Assembly: GCA_035048495.1 (NCBI GenBank)
Contig: CM068544.1
Location: forward strand, 44,727,893-44,791,892
DNA length: 64,000 bases
Source of the DNA: Euptelea pleiosperma
Lineage: Eukaryota > Streptophyta > Magnoliopsida > Ranunculales > Eupteleaceae
Reading direction: 5' to 3'
The translations under genes and the position numbers were made by a program. A model generated the notes under the pieces. That model was not told the DNA's origin, made no database searches, and worked only from the letters and a program-made list of their open reading frames with translations. This document shows, in pieces, positions 1-11,165 of this stretch (position 1 is the first letter of the stretch; the number at the start of each line of letters is the position of its first letter).

Positions 1-999
1 CCAGACCCGATTCAATAGCTTATAGGATCACAAATTTAGATCCAAACCCGATTCGATAAGCTATCAAAACTTATCGGATTGAAAATCGGGGCAACTTAAC
101 ATATATCTAGTTGACTTGATCAACACAATTGTTAAATTTAATTTTTTAAAAATAAAAATTAGAAATATTTTAAGTCAATAACACATGTTAATTACAAGAT
201 TTTATCAACTCTCTATTCATTAATATAATATATATTAATAATAATATATAAAATAATATTATTTTTATATAATATTACTTATATACTTCATGAATAATAT
301 CGGATTGGATCAAGGTAGATCCGAACTGACCTGATAGCATATTGGAAATGATTCCTAGGTGGTCCAGACGCAATTTTGGGTTGTTGGGATGATTTGATCC
401 ATTAATAGCTAACCCAATGTACAGTACTTTGTGGTATGGAATATTGATGTAGAACACGCGACAAAGAAGTTCGTGGGGCGTTTGGACTGTCAAAAGTCCA
501 AAAGATGTTAAAAAAGATGTAATGGGCATTAATGCTAAAGATACACTAAAAAGGACGTAATAGACATTATCGTAATTATTTTTAGTGTTGAAATTGCACG
601 GGACCGGACTTCTTTGAAAAGAAACGACGAGGTCTTCAATACTTATGAGCTTCGATGAAAAAATAAAATGTTCGATCAACATCCGTGCAAGCAAGAAAAT
701 GGATGCGCTGATGCGCAACGGCCTGATCCACAGCTCCACAAGGAAAAGTGCTCCACGAGCTAAATATCTCACCATCTAGGTCTTAATCACATAGGCTACC
801 CTCACCAATAAAAACAGTCTTCTCCATTGAGTGAACTTCAAAAGAGGGCGGGAAAAAGCGTGTAAAGCAATAATTCAGTTAAAGTTTGCTAGTTATGAAC
901 TTATGATAAAAGAGTGAAGTAGGGCAAATGGGATAGAAAGGTGACGTTACTATTTCCCCTTCCAAACATACACAAGGAGCAGTTTAAATGGACTCAATT
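1..999. other. AT-rich intergenic DNA
   Basis: No gene is recognised. The stretch is strongly AT-rich around 120-290, with runs of TA and AT dinucleotides. A 166-codon open frame on the minus strand (275-775) has no family motif I recognise, and its composition matches the surrounding intergenic DNA, so it is not called a gene. Confidence 0.5.
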
Positions 1000-1320
1000 T
1001 GGATACACCAACTCCCCAATGCCAGGATAGTTTTTTGAGCCCGCTGACCCATGAATGTTTAGTCCATCCCTTGGCGAACTTGCATAAAAATCAGCCTGGT
1101 TGGTGACTTTTAGCAATTAAATTTGAGCATTTTTCTTCTTGGACATGGAATACACCCACGGGCTATATTCCTGAAGTCTGTGGAAAATGCTCAAATCAAC
1201 GGCTAAAAATCATCAATCGGGTATTTTTGGTGCGAAGGTCCATTGAATACTAAACATCCATGGTGTCAGTGAGCTTGAAAAAGCTTGCCACATGGCATTT
1301 TTTGAGAGGTGTGGTGTATA
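1000..1320. repeat. Diverged palindromic MITE copy (CATCCATACGG-core family)
   Basis: Two inverted arms surround a centre near 1130-1180. The left arm reads GACCCATGAATGTTTAGTCC and the right arm ends TAAACATCCATGGTGTCAG. Both are diverged forms of the core found in the other copies in this window. The outer parts (about 1000-1050 and 1270-1320) are also imperfectly complementary. No target-site duplication could be fixed, so the ends are approximate. Confidence 0.55.
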
Positions 1321-2269
1321 TATCAAAAATATTCTCCAACACTAGAGAGCTAATTTTTCTCCATCTCATACGCCATGAGCAAACATGATCTACTGACCCT
1401 AACTAGAACGTGATCACTTTTTAAGAGGTGTGGTTGCTCATACTATTGCTCAGTGGGCTAATACTTTTATCTACCCTTGGGTGTGGTTTTCCTCTCCCCC
1501 GAACTGGTTGTCTCTTTCAATATCCAACTATCGGCGAAACCACAACATATAGGTTAAGGAACAAGCTCTGAGGACCCCCTTTTTTCTTATCCCTCTCGGT
1601 GTTCGTGCGCGCAACTGTGGATTTCAAGAATCCAACGGGGGTTGTCAGCGCCGACCCACGGCCAAGCACAAGAACGCTGAGAGGGGTCAGAATAAAGGTG
1701 GTCCCCTGATCCATGGGTTAATTGTGTGTTTTGGTTTGTTTTATGAACTATTTGGCTTACAAAAATAGAAAACCCACGTAGGCAAGAGCATATGCTGCTC
1801 AATTTCCTTAGAGATGTGGATTATCGAATTCTGCAAAGTAAATATTTTTACACTAAATAAGTTTTGGTGGGAAAATTTTATTTACTCACGGGAAAATAGT
1901 TATTTTGAATAAAAATGAGTTTTTTAATATATAAAAAAGATAAAAATAAGTATTTTTTTTTTAGATCATGTAATCTAATATGTGGGTTCCACACTTTCCT
2001 AACTCATATTTGAGTTACTTTAATATGTGGGCCCCACACAAATTGAAAGAAAATGAAGTAAGCTAGCTAATACACGTACCAAGCGTTATTAAATATTGAT
2101 ATGCACAAATATTTAACCAATATAATATTCGTCTGGCTAAATATTTGTCATTGGAACTCTTTTTCTCACATACCAAACAGACCCTTAATGACATCCCATG
2201 CCATTCAATGATCCTAAACATTTGGATCTTTGTAACCAAAATAATGTTCAAAATCTACAGTTAAAAATC
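1321..2269. other. Intergenic DNA, no gene recognised
   Basis: Two overlapping minus-strand open frames near 1517-1802 show no recognisable domain. The rest is AT-rich with homopolymer runs (for example T-rich at 1950-1965). It may be old repeat sequence, but no terminal structure was found. Confidence 0.45.
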
Positions 2270-2420
2270 AACTCATGAAAATAACTTCAATCGAATGCTT
2301 AGAAATCACTAATCAGGCTGACCTTTTTTTGCATGTGGGTCCAAGGGATGGGCCAAACATCCATACGGTCGGTGATCTCTAAGAGTGTGCCACGGATAAG
2401 GTGCATGACGTCCCTAGTGT
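2270..2420. repeat. Half-arm of the palindromic MITE family
   Basis: Contains the right-arm pattern of the family: AGAAATCACTAATCAGGCTG, then a short spacer, then CCAAACATCCATACGGTCGG and a downstream AGAGTGTGCCACG segment. The matching inverted left arm is missing, so this is a truncated copy next to the complete one that follows. Confidence 0.6.
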
Positions 2421-2511
2421 CTTTAAGGCACAATGATAGAAGTCCTCTTCAATATTCAATTGTGGATAAACTCTCTTATGCGAGAATTTTTTTGATCCTG
2501 GCGTTTTTCTT

Positions 2512-2914
2512 GAGTAAAACTTGTGTCACAAGATGTGACAGAAGCCGGTCACAGCATTCAATACGAGCCACGTGGCATTCTATTAGAGGACGATGACCGT
2601 ATGGATGTTTGGCCAGTCCCTCGGTGGACCGGTACACAACAAATCAGCTCGATTAGTGATTTCTAACCGATTCGATTGAAGTTATTTTCATTGGTAGATT
2701 TTAATGGTAAGAATTTGAACATTATTGAGCGTTATTTGGGTGCAAAAATCCAAAGGTTGTAAATCACTAACCAGGCTGATTTTTGGTTTGTAGGTCCACC
2801 GAGGGACTGGCCAAACATCCATACCGTCAACGCCCTTTGATCGTGTGCCATGTGGCTCGTATTGAGTGCTGTGACCGGCTTCCGTAACAACATCTTGTGA
2901 CACAAGTTTTACTC
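2512..2914. repeat. Complete palindromic MITE, GAGTAAAACTT terminus
   Basis: A foldback element of about 403 bp. The termini are GAGTAAAACTTGTGTCACAA and its inverted copy ending GACACAAGTTTTACTC. Inside each arm lie a CCACGTGG/CCATGTGG-like segment and the core (ACCGTATGGATGTTTGGCC on the left, CCAAACATCCATACCGTCAA on the right). No open frame spans it, so it is non-autonomous. The flanking 9-mers (GTTTTTCTT and TTTTTTTTA) match only partly, so the target duplication is unclear. Confidence 0.75.
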
Positions 2915-2944
2915 TTTTTTTTATCCCGTCTGGGCCACATCTCA

Positions 2945-3085
2945 AAACGCTACATGAGACCAAAATTTAGACGGATTAGTGACTTCTTAGCATTGGATTG
3001 AAGTCAATTGTATGGGCTGATTTTTAACCGTGGAATTTGAGCAAAACATCCATACCGTCAGCAACTTTGTTGATGAACGTCCGTC
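2945..3085. repeat. Partial copy of the palindromic MITE family
   Basis: Carries GATTAGTGACTTCTTAGCAT, a family-like central segment (GGGCTGATTTTTAACCGTGG), then AAACATCCATACCGTCAGC. The pieces are compressed relative to complete copies, which suggests an internal deletion. Confidence 0.5.
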
Positions 3086-3394
3086 ATCTCATGTTGTGAT
3101 CCGTCAGTTGGGTTGGGGTAGACATGAACGTTTAATTCCAGGTGGCCCTCAAAGTTGGTCTCGTCTCGTCTCGTCCCGTCCGGGATTCCTGAATCCCTCG
3201 TTCATCGGCGATTAAGATTCTCGTGTCCAAGTAAAATATTGTTGCTTGCCGGCCTGGGTTTCGTAGTTTTTTGCACAGTAATTGATATTACCATTACACC
3301 CTTGTGCCTTTTCTCAATTTTCCAACTGCTCAACACCAATTTTAGGTCCGTAACAGTCAACATGACAAGGTTATTTCAGTAATTTAGCTTCTAA

Positions 3395-3535
3395 TCTTTC
3401 ACTCTCAGCAAAGACTTCAAAGTTCAAACTTTCCGAAGCTACCGAAGCTATCGAGTATCGACTACTGCAAATAACAAGTACCTCCTCTCTTCCCCAAAGC
3501 TTTATTCATTTCAATCTAGGGTTAGGGTTTCTTCA
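3395..3535 (+). promoter_or_regulatory. 5' leader of the GT47 gene with telo-box
   Basis: The sequence just before the start codon holds TAGGGTTAGGGTTT at about 3518-3530. This is a telo-box-like motif (the AAACCCTAA complement), common in promoters and leaders of growth-related plant genes. It is followed by CTTCA and the ATG. No convincing TATA box could be assigned. Confidence 0.4.
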
Positions 3536-4606
3536 ATGGCGACTTGTTTACCCTATCTCCTCCTTTTCCTCTCTCTATGCATCTCTGGTTTTGTTCAAGC
3601 GAGACCAGCCTCGAATATCTCCTCCCCTTATCTCTCGTCCTCATTGTTTTCCGCAAATTATCAGAAAATGATGGAGACCTTCAAGATCTTCATATATGGA
3701 CCAGAGAAAAACCAAAGCGTCACCACCTCCGTCGAATCGCTCTTCCGCGCTTCTCTCCTCGAAAGCCCCTTTTTAACGACGAACGGCGAGGAAGCTCATC
3801 TCTTCTACCTCTCTTTCCCTCTCGATTTGTCAACGAGGTCGATCTCGCGATCGATCAGAGATCTGCGTATGGACCTGCCTTTCTGGAACCGTACACTTGG
3901 CGCCGACCACTTCTACGTCTCTTCCGGCGGAATCGGCTTTGAATCAGACCGGAATCTCGTTGAGTTGAAGAAGAACTCTGTTCAGATCTCGCGTTTTCCG
4001 GCGATCGAAGGTAGGTTTATTCCTCACAAGGATGTAACCCTACCTCCCCTAAACCCTCTTCTCTTCGAACATCTCAACGTTCCGACGAACAGAATCGTGA
4101 GATTTATCGGTTACTTCAACTTTAATGGAAGTCAAAATCGAGACTTTGGTTCAATGTTCTTGAACGAGTTGCGTGGTGATCCTAATTTCCTGATCGAATC
4201 AGAGCCATCAGATAAACTGACTTACGAAGAGAGGCTCTCAAGCAGTAAATTTTGTTTGTTTTTCCACGGGAGTGATGTTTCGGGTGTAGGAGAGGCGTTA
4301 AGATTTGGGTGTGTGCCGGTAGTTATTTCTGACCGTCCAATTCCTGATCTGCCACTAATGGATGTGTTGAGATGGTCTGAGATTGCTGTGTTTGTGGGAA
4401 CCAAGGGCGGAGTAGAGGGGCTGAAGATCGTTCTCGGTGGCACGTGCGAAGAGAGGTACGAGCGAATGAGGTATCTGGGGAAGATAGCCAGTAAGCATTT
4501 TGTTTGGAATTTGTCTCCGCAGCCGTATGATGCATTTTATACGGTCTTGTATCAGTTATGGTTGAGACGGCATACGGTCAGATACGCACAAAGGGAATTG
4601 ATTTAG
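3536..4606 (+). CDS. GT47/exostosin-family glycosyltransferase, intronless
   Basis: A 356-aa protein in one exon. Residues 1-22 form a hydrophobic N-terminus, either a signal anchor or a signal peptide. GT47 landmarks follow in order: FKIFIYG (49-55), LLESPFLTTNGEEAHLFYL (74-92), FWNRTLGADHFYVSS (116-130), FIPHKDVTLP (161-170), and the nucleotide-sugar region SKFCLFFHGSDVSGVGEAL then GCVPVVISD (258-266), with DVLRWSEIAVFV after it. Plant GT47 enzymes are Golgi glycosyltransferases that build hemicellulose or pectin side chains; the donor and acceptor here cannot be told. It is shorter than typical members (about 450 aa or more) because it has almost no stem region between the membrane segment and the catalytic domain. 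Possible N-glycosylation sites are N27, N59, N118 and N197. The start is the first ATG, right after a telo-box leader. The family call is firm; the exact subclade is not. Confidence 0.9.
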   Translation: MATCLPYLLLFLSLCISGFVQARPASNISSPYLSSSLFSANYQKMMETFKIFIYGPEKNQSVTTSVESLFRASLLESPFLTTNGEEAHLFYLSFPLDLSTRSISRSIRDLRMDLPFWNRTLGADHFYVSSGGIGFESDRNLVELKKNSVQISRFPAIEGRFIPHKDVTLPPLNPLLFEHLNVPTNRIVRFIGYFNFNGSQNRDFGSMFLNELRGDPNFLIESEPSDKLTYEERLSSSKFCLFFHGSDVSGVGEALRFGCVPVVISDRPIPDLPLMDVLRWSEIAVFVGTKGGVEGLKIVLGGTCEERYERMRYLGKIASKHFVWNLSPQPYDAFYTVLYQLWLRRHTVRYAQRELI

Positions 4607-4692
4607 TGGGTCCGTTTTACCACTCACAGTTAGCACACGAAGCTGAACAAGCCTAACATGCGCCGCGATGATATCTTGTTCTTGGATACTTT

Positions 4693-4825
4693 GGAGGTTT
4701 AATTTAGATTCTAGACAATAAAATATTTGTAAAGTCTTGGAGGTGTAATCTAGATTCTAGACAATAAAATATTTCTAGTCTTGGTGGTGTACAATAATTT
4801 TAGATTCAAACCTTTCCATCTTGTA
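4693..4825 (+). repeat. Tandem repeat of about 46 bp with AATAAA signals, 3' of the GT47 gene
   Basis: Two and a half imperfect copies start at 4693, 4739 and 4783. The first two each contain TAGATTCTAGACAATAAAAT, so a poly(A)-signal-like AATAAA is duplicated within the likely 3' UTR or downstream region of the glycosyltransferase gene. The third copy is truncated. Confidence 0.65.
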
Positions 4826-4842
4826 CCTCAAATAACGCTCAA

Positions 4843-5010
4843 AGTCTCACTTAAATCAACCCAGGAAAATGACTCCAATCCAACGGTTAGAAATCACTAA
4901 TCAAGTTGATTAGGGATTGGCCAAATATCCACAAGGTCAGTGTCCTTCCCCGTGGCTCATACTGTGACCGCCGGTCAATGACCAGCGGTCATGCAAGTTT
5001 TACTCGGTTC
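4843..5010. repeat. Single arm of the palindromic MITE family
   Basis: Runs from an internal segment (CTCAAATAACGCTCAAAG) through AGAAATCACTAATCAAGTTG, a diverged core (GGCCAAATATCCACAAGGTC) and GTGGCTCATACTGTGACC, to a terminus GCAAGTTTTACTCGG. This is the right half of an element whose left half is absent. Confidence 0.6.
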
Positions 5011-5043
5011 TCTTCTTCTGCAACCTAACCGTAGGTAACAGCT

Positions 5044-5090
5044 AAATGAATCTTTGACGAGGGACACAGCCAAATGAATCTTTGACGAGG
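5044..5090. repeat. Short direct repeat
   Basis: AAATGAATCTTTGACGAGG occurs at 5044-5062 and again at 5072-5090, a 28-bp period. It lies between two MITE copies and may be rearrangement debris. Confidence 0.6.
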
Positions 5091-5457
5091 AAACGACGGA
5101 CCACAGTATGACTCGTATGAATCATGTGGCAATGGCATACTTTCAGAGATCACGCTGACTGTATGGATGTTTGGCCAATCCCTAGGTGGACTTACAAACC
5201 AAAAATCATCCCGATTAGTGATTTCTAAACGTTGGATTGGAATTACTTTCATGGGTTGATTTTAACCATGGGAATTTGAGCTTTGTTGTCCATTATTTGA
5301 GTTACAAAGACCCAAAGGTTTGAAATCACTAATCAAGCAGATTTTTGGTTTGTAAGTCCACTTAGGGATTGGAAAAACATCCATACGGTCAGAGTCATCT
5401 AAGAATGTGCCACGTGGCTCATATTACGTGTTGTCATCGGCCTGGATCTGTCATCAA
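5088..5457. repeat. Palindromic MITE copy
   Basis: Left arm: GTATGGATGTTTGGCCAATC, then CTAGGTGGACTTACAAACC. Centre near 5270-5300. Right arm: CTTAGGGATTGG, then AAACATCCATACGGTCAGAG and CACGTGGCTCATATT, ending in a TGTCATCGGCCTGGATCTGTC-like segment. It is the middle member of a cluster of three copies. The left terminus is diverged. Confidence 0.65.
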
Positions 5458-5462
5458 AAATA

Positions 5463-5860
5463 AGACTTTGATGACACGGCCTGTCATCAAGGCCGATGAC
5501 AGGATGCAATAGGAGCCATGTGGCATACTGTTAGAGGACTATGACAGTATGGATGTTTTTCCAATCCCTATATGGACCTACAAACAAAAAATCAGCTTGA
5601 TTCGTGATTTCAAACCTTTAGATCTTTGTACCTCAAATAATGCTCAAATTTCACACGGTTAAGATAAACCCATGAAAACAAATCCAATCCAACGCCTAGA
5701 AATCAGGAATCGGGCTGATTTTTGGTTTGTAGGTCTATCTAATGATTGGCCAAACATCCATACGGTCAGAGTCCTATAAGAGTGTTACACGTGGCTCATA
5801 TTGTGCCCTGTCATCGGCCTTGATGACAGGCCCTGTAATCAAAGTTTTATTCCCCACAGG
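5463..5860. repeat. Palindromic MITE copy, near complete
   Basis: Starts AAGACTTTGATGACACGGCC and ends with the inverted form ATCAAAGTTTTATTCC. The arms contain GGCCGATGACAGG, the core in both orientations (AGTATGGATGTTTTTCCAAT; CCAAACATCCATACGGTCAG) and ACACGTGGCTCATATTG. It lies directly after the previous copy, head to tail. Confidence 0.7.
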
Positions 5861-6688
5861 AGAATGTCTGACTTTGAAGAGTACGACAAACAGAAAAGGA
5901 AAGGGATCATTCCCGGAGCACAATCATTTTCTCCAATGAGCTTTTAACTGTTTAGCTTTAGTCAACATTTTATAGTACTAGTAGGTGCACACGTGCGTTG
6001 CACGTGGATAGTTAGAATTAGACTGAGGATATGTACATTAATGAATTTTATAAGAGGGTCGAGAGTAAATTCACATCCGTGCTTTTAGAAGTACAGTGTT
6101 AGACGAACAAAAAGTTTCGACGCACCAAAAGGAAGAACTTCAGCCCTCGACTTTGAGTGTTTTAATGCATTACGGTCGAAGGAAAGTACATCAACACTTA
6201 AAATCTTGAACGTCAAAAGAATTGGGATTAAGCTAGTAACGATCCCCAAAGATTGAATGTGTACAATTAACCTAGTTTCCTATTCCCCTAATCAAATTAA
6301 TTATTTATCAGTTGCAATCACTTCACCAACGCAGTAGTCAATCTAACTCTGAAGATGAATTCTCCAGGTAATTATTCTTTAATCAGGATTCTTCATTTGG
6401 TAGGCAATTCTAACCACCTGATGTAAGGACTTCAAGTCATTATTATAAAACCAGATAAAAAAGAATATTAGTTGAGATCTAATTAACCTCACAATGTGAA
6501 TCATTTCAAGATAATTTGGATTACACTGGTAACTTAGGAGTTTATACTTTAGGCATAAATTCTAATTAACTTCTTCAAGGCCTACAAGATTAATCTAATT
6601 TTATCTACAACACAAACCATGTAACCTTTCAACATTTCTATGGTAAATAATACAAGAAGACCAACTCCCACCTATCAACATGTTCCCT
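5861..6688. other. Intergenic DNA
   Basis: AT-rich sequence with no recognised gene. The part next to the CASP-like remnant (6600-6688) would correspond to its 3' flank on the minus strand. Confidence 0.45.
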
Positions 6689-7551
6689 CTAATTCCTCTC
6701 TTCCTCCGTTCCTTTAGAAGGAACAGAAGGAGGCTCAAACTTACTGAAACCCCTATAAGCTGAGATCAAAGATAATGCAAAGAAGCACAAAAGAGCAAAG
6801 GAAGGGAGAATCCAAGCCACCTTCACTCTACTGCAAAACCTTCCATAGGAACAACATGCTTCACTCCATGAGACAGTCCTACCACCATTATAAACCAAGT
6901 AAAGTATCTCTACAACTGCAGCCCCTGATGTTACCATTAAATAAGATACAACCTGCTCAAAAACACCCACCACCCAAAAAGAAGAAGATTAAGACAAGCA
7001 AAAAAAAAAAAAAAGATTAGTAAATATATTGATGCTAAGCATCAATGAGCTTGGTGCTGCCTTCACCCCACAACATTTGCGATCGAGGCTGATTATGCAT
7101 TGATTCATATTCTGTAATTGTACACAGTATGTAGAGTCATATACTCATATCATAATATCCACGCCAATCATCTAGATGACTTAATTAAGCACACAATATA
7201 GAGCTAAAACTTTGATGGCTGAAAACAAATTGTGGCTAAGAGAAGGCTATGTGAAAGTTTGCCTAGTCAGTATGATGTTTGCACTATATTCTATCCAAGA
7301 GGTAGCCTACTGATTACAGAAACCACCAATCTCTATGTTGATCAGCATACCATACAGATTTTCAATTTTTGCAAACTTTATTGAAATAAAGAAAAATCCA
7401 TAATAAAGAAAAATCCATTAAGAGGTTTTAAGAGGAACTGGTCTGAAACTAAGAAAATCCAAACTTTGCTTAATAAGCATATCTGAGCCAAGAGGCCACA
7501 GCAGCAACAAGGGCATAGCTAGCAGAGATAGCATTGATGCAAACCATATAG
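6689..7551 (-). pseudogene. CASP-like (CASPL2-type) membrane protein remnant, frameshifted
   Basis: Two exon-like blocks read on the minus strand. Block 7551-7438 encodes a segment with CINAISASYALVAAVASWLR, which is a CASP-like membrane helix. A stop codon (TAA) follows shortly; in another frame the block continues as KVWIFLVSDQ, the expected link to the next exon, so there is a one- or two-base frameshift. Block 6952-6689 follows a TTGAGCAG acceptor and encodes [20 protein letters not shown], a TWSEAC-like [14 protein letters not shown] loop, a last helix ending [16 protein letters not shown], and a stop. CASP-like proteins are four-helix plasma-membrane proteins related to Casparian-strip scaffolds. 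After the DQ codons the bases are TT, not the expected GT donor, and no first exon was found upstream. A living gene with a sequencing error cannot be excluded. Confidence 0.6.
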
Positions 7552-8844
7552 CTGTAAAACAATATAATTAGCTAGGAATTTAAGGATTTGGAGATGATTT
7601 GTGGATGTGGGTTGGTTTTCAGAGACATTTCTCATCTTTCAAAGTATAACAAGACACAATTACTCACTGGTAACATGGACATGAGACTGTAAAATGGGTA
7701 AAGGAAGGTGGAGAGAGGGAGAGAGAGATGAGACTGTTTGTAAAATGGAAATGGGAAAGTGGGATAGGAATTATTTGTTGTGGTTTGTTGAATTGAAAAG
7801 GAATGGTTGCTATGTTGTCCACAGCTCTGAAGATAAAATTATAATGCTTCAACAGGTTCAAGAATCCAAATCTTTCTTTCTAATCATCCAAATCTTTTGC
7901 TCGTTTATTCAGATTTTGAACTATAACATATGCTAGTAGTGACCCACCATTTATATGTAGGGAGATCATAGGTGGCCCATGTGAACAACATAGCATGAAG
8001 GACAGAAATATAGATTCAAAGAATTCCAAAACTTTTATTACCTATTGCTACTGGAATGTTCTGTATTGTGATATAGCTCTTTGACATTCACATCCTGACA
8101 AAGATTTTCAGAGAAATTGGATATATGGCCTAAAGAAGAATTTAATAACAAAACACTTACAGGTGATAAAAAAAATAGATGTCAAAACGCAGGCCAGAAC
8201 GATTGAACCTGAATTGACTAAATGTGGCCCCATTTTTTGGTTTCCTAAACAGGGCAAATAGAGATCCTTCTTGGTACAAGTTGTGTTGGTGTTTGTGTGT
8301 TGGGACTGGGGTGGGGGTTAATCACAACCTGCATCATGATGCCTTTCAGAGAAAGTTTCAGAAAAATCTATTGTCCACATCTACAGAATGTAAGGAAGGC
8401 CTAGACACCATAGGAGTACACATGGCACAGATACACGTGATTGGGCCCACCAAATAATGGGACCCGTAGAAAAATATACAATTAGAAAATGGTTGTGTTA
8501 GCTATGATGCTTATTTTGAGTCATGATAATTAGTGTGAAAAAGAGAACAGTAGATAATTGTCGAACCTCTTTAAATTTCAAAAAATTACCCAAGAAAAAC
8601 TTCTCCTAAAATGAACATCTATTCCTCTCTCCTCCAATCTGCCTTATCTTTATCTCGTTTCTCCAAATTGTTGACAATGTCTTTACATCAGTAAACACAA
8701 TATGACCCCTCAATCCATTAAACATTGCTTCAACTCCATAAGCAAATTGACATAAAACACACACTAAATATGGAAAAATCCATCATTGAGACAGCTGAAC
8801 AAATATTTTACATGCATTACAAATAAAAAAAAATGAATATGCAT
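7552..8844. other. Intergenic DNA, no gene recognised
   Basis: No conserved coding segment was found on either strand. A G/A-rich stretch lies at 7695-7740. The missing first exon of the CASP-like remnant was looked for here on the minus strand and not found. Confidence 0.45.
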
Positions 8845-8997
8845 ATATAGAACTCGATAGGGCATACGATTTCTTAAATAGCAAGCAGTGTTGACAGATT
8901 CAGACCACAAAAACTTAGGCACTTTCATTTGAAACAACAGAGCATGAGTTACCTCAATAAGAGGTCTGTTTTTCCTTTCGACAATACTATTTTTCTG
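8845..8997 (-). mobile_element. Ty1/copia integrase fragment
   Basis: The minus strand encodes QKNSIVERKNRPLIEVTHAL, then LFQMKVPKFLWSESVNTACY and LRNRMPYRVL. This matches the plant copia integrase stretch (normally QQNG.VERKNR...W.EA..TA.YLINR.P). The usual QQNG is changed to QKNS and the INR to RNR. Only about 50 codons survive and no LTRs or other pol domains were seen nearby, so it is a dead fragment. Confidence 0.8.
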
Positions 8998-9059
8998 GGC
9001 AATCACCAAAAGGAAAACAAATCTAACTGGATTATTCAACACCGTTTTTCTCAAGATAT

Positions 9060-10799
9060 AAAGAAAAAGAAAAAAAAAAGAATTATTATTCGCAAAAAAT
9101 GGTACTAACCTGTAAAACTCGCAATCGATTAGAGATGTGTACTGTAGGGTGAAAGAATTTTAGATTGACATATCTTAACCATATAATATCTATTTTTCTC
9201 TTTCAAAATAGTTGATATCTTTATAAAGAGAAATGGATGCAATCAAATGATGACATTCTAAACATGGAACACTTTTAGTAGTTTGCAACTTTATAATTTT
9301 GTTAGATATCATTATTAATAGTATTTATATTTCTGTATGTTCCAGATAAAAATATTAGGTGGAGACAATTTTTGAAGGGCAAAAGTTAGAAGCGACCACC
9401 ATGCGTCAATAGGAGATCATGGTTAAGATTTCCTTATATTACTCGACAAAGCTTCTTATATCATGTGTAAAGCAACATGTAGAGTCCTATTGCAACCGAT
9501 TGATATGATCGTGTTCATTTAATTCAAAATGTGTTACAGAAGTGCACTCAAATGAGAGACCCTGAAATGTAAAAATGTAAAACATATAACAATAAGCTAC
9601 CTCTCAAGTGGCTGTAAGAAAAATTGCCAAAAAAAAGTGGCTGTAAGAACGACAATACACCAGCAGCACATCTGTAGCCATTGTATACATCTAAGGAATG
9701 CGATATATCCAATTGTATTCATCAGAATGTGAAATAAAATAAATATATACAAGTGAAATAATAATATTTTTTTGATCAATCAATATATAAAATACAACTT
9801 CTATATAGTCGATAAATTAACGCCAACGTCATACATTGGACAAAGATCCTAATGATTTGATGATGAATTTTGTTTTATGAATGATTACGCATAATTGTTT
9901 TCAAATAACACAATCAAATTGTTAATATCACTTGGTTTGTGTAAAATTAAAGGAAACATGGTTACCACTTTATTTTTACCACAAAAAATTGAGAGAAGTG
10001 ATAATATTTGAGTGTTTCTTGCCTTTTATCATAGAAAATGCTACGTGTTCTCAAGTCTAACAACTGCATTCACAACACATTTTAAAATCATTATTATACA
10101 TCAAGAAAATGAACCATGCCTAACAATATTACAAAAAGTGTAAAAACACAAACAATAAAATCCAAACCACATTGAAAATAAACATTGACTGATCCTACTA
10201 ATACAAAGGATAAATTCTCTAGTGATAGCAAGCCATGGGAAAGAAAAAGTCTTCCATGGCCCCTTCTTCTATAAATATATGTACTCATCTCTACAGTCTT
10301 CTTCTCAAGAACATGGGCTCTCAACTCTACTTCTTCTCTAGATATCCATTTATCTTCTGTAAGATCTATTTGCAAATCCACACCATACCCAAATGTCTGT
10401 TTTGATTCATTGAAGCCATCCATCTCAATAAACATCAATCCAAACATCATTGACTATGTTCTTCAATCTGTCCCAACAAAATCCAAATACCACAACTCCT
10501 AATCGTTAACAAACTCTAACACCCCAAATAAATCAATAAAGACAATAGAAAAGAGTATTTGTTTTCGAACTCATCACGTTGTGGGGATTGGTGAGTTCGA
10601 GAGTTTTTACCTGTTGAAGAGTTTGGATGCAGTTAGAACCCCATACGTGGGACTGTGACAGAGATTCAATTGGTGTTCTGTATGAAATTCTAATTGTTAA
10701 ACTTTTACAAATTAGGATGGGGTACTTTTTGGTTTAAGTTAAAGACATTTACTTAAAGAAAACAATAGTATATTTTTTAATTAAACTTTTACTTATAAG
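9060..10799. other. Intergenic AT-rich DNA
   Basis: No recognised gene. A 118-codon minus-strand open frame (10094-10450) has an uneven composition and a hydrophobic tail but no family signature I can name, so it is not called. No LTR or MITE termini were found. Confidence 0.4.
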
Positions 10800-11165
10800 T
10801 ATTTTTTTTTGTTAAATAAGGAAATTGTATTAAAAAGAGAAAATATACAAAGGTATTGGAAGCCCCACTCAAGTCACAAAGCGAAAGTAACTCTTATCAG
10901 GGTTCTCTAAGTTGGTCAAGAATTGGGGTCTAAATCTCCACCATTGTTTGTGACAATGTTGCAATTTGCAGGCATAATTAGCACAACAGTCTGCACCAAA
11001 ATTAGCTTCCCTCCAGGTTGAGCTGAATTGAATCCATTCAAGTCTCTCCTTCATTAAGTCCCGCAATCCCTTAATTTGTCAGGGTACATTCCCATTAATA
11101 TAGGCTTTGATAGCCACTTCGGAGTCCGACCTGTACCTGGTTCTAGGCCCCTTTACAGCTTCATG
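10800..11165 (-). mobile_element. LINE 3' end with RNase H domain remnant
   Basis: On the minus strand the sequence encodes SDSEVAIKAYINGN, a stop, then QIKGLRDLMKERLEW and STWREANFGADCCAN. This is the C-terminal RNase H of plant L1-type LINEs (usual pattern WREAN..AD.LAN). The plus strand has a T-run at 10801-10810, consistent with the poly(A) end of a minus-strand LINE. The in-frame stop shows it is dead. Confidence 0.65.

Noticed and set aside
275..775. 166-codon minus-strand open frame
   Set aside because: No known domain, lies in AT-rich intergenic DNA, and shows no splice or family context.
1517..1802. Overlapping minus-strand frames that look like LTR-retrotransposon leader
   Set aside because: No second LTR, primer-binding site or polypurine tract could be found.
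4222..4535. Minus-strand open frames inside the GT47 gene
   Set aside because: Shadow frames of the real plus-strand coding sequence.
10094..10450. 118-codon minus-strand open frame
   Set aside because: Some gene-like composition but no motif I can place; isolated between repeats.
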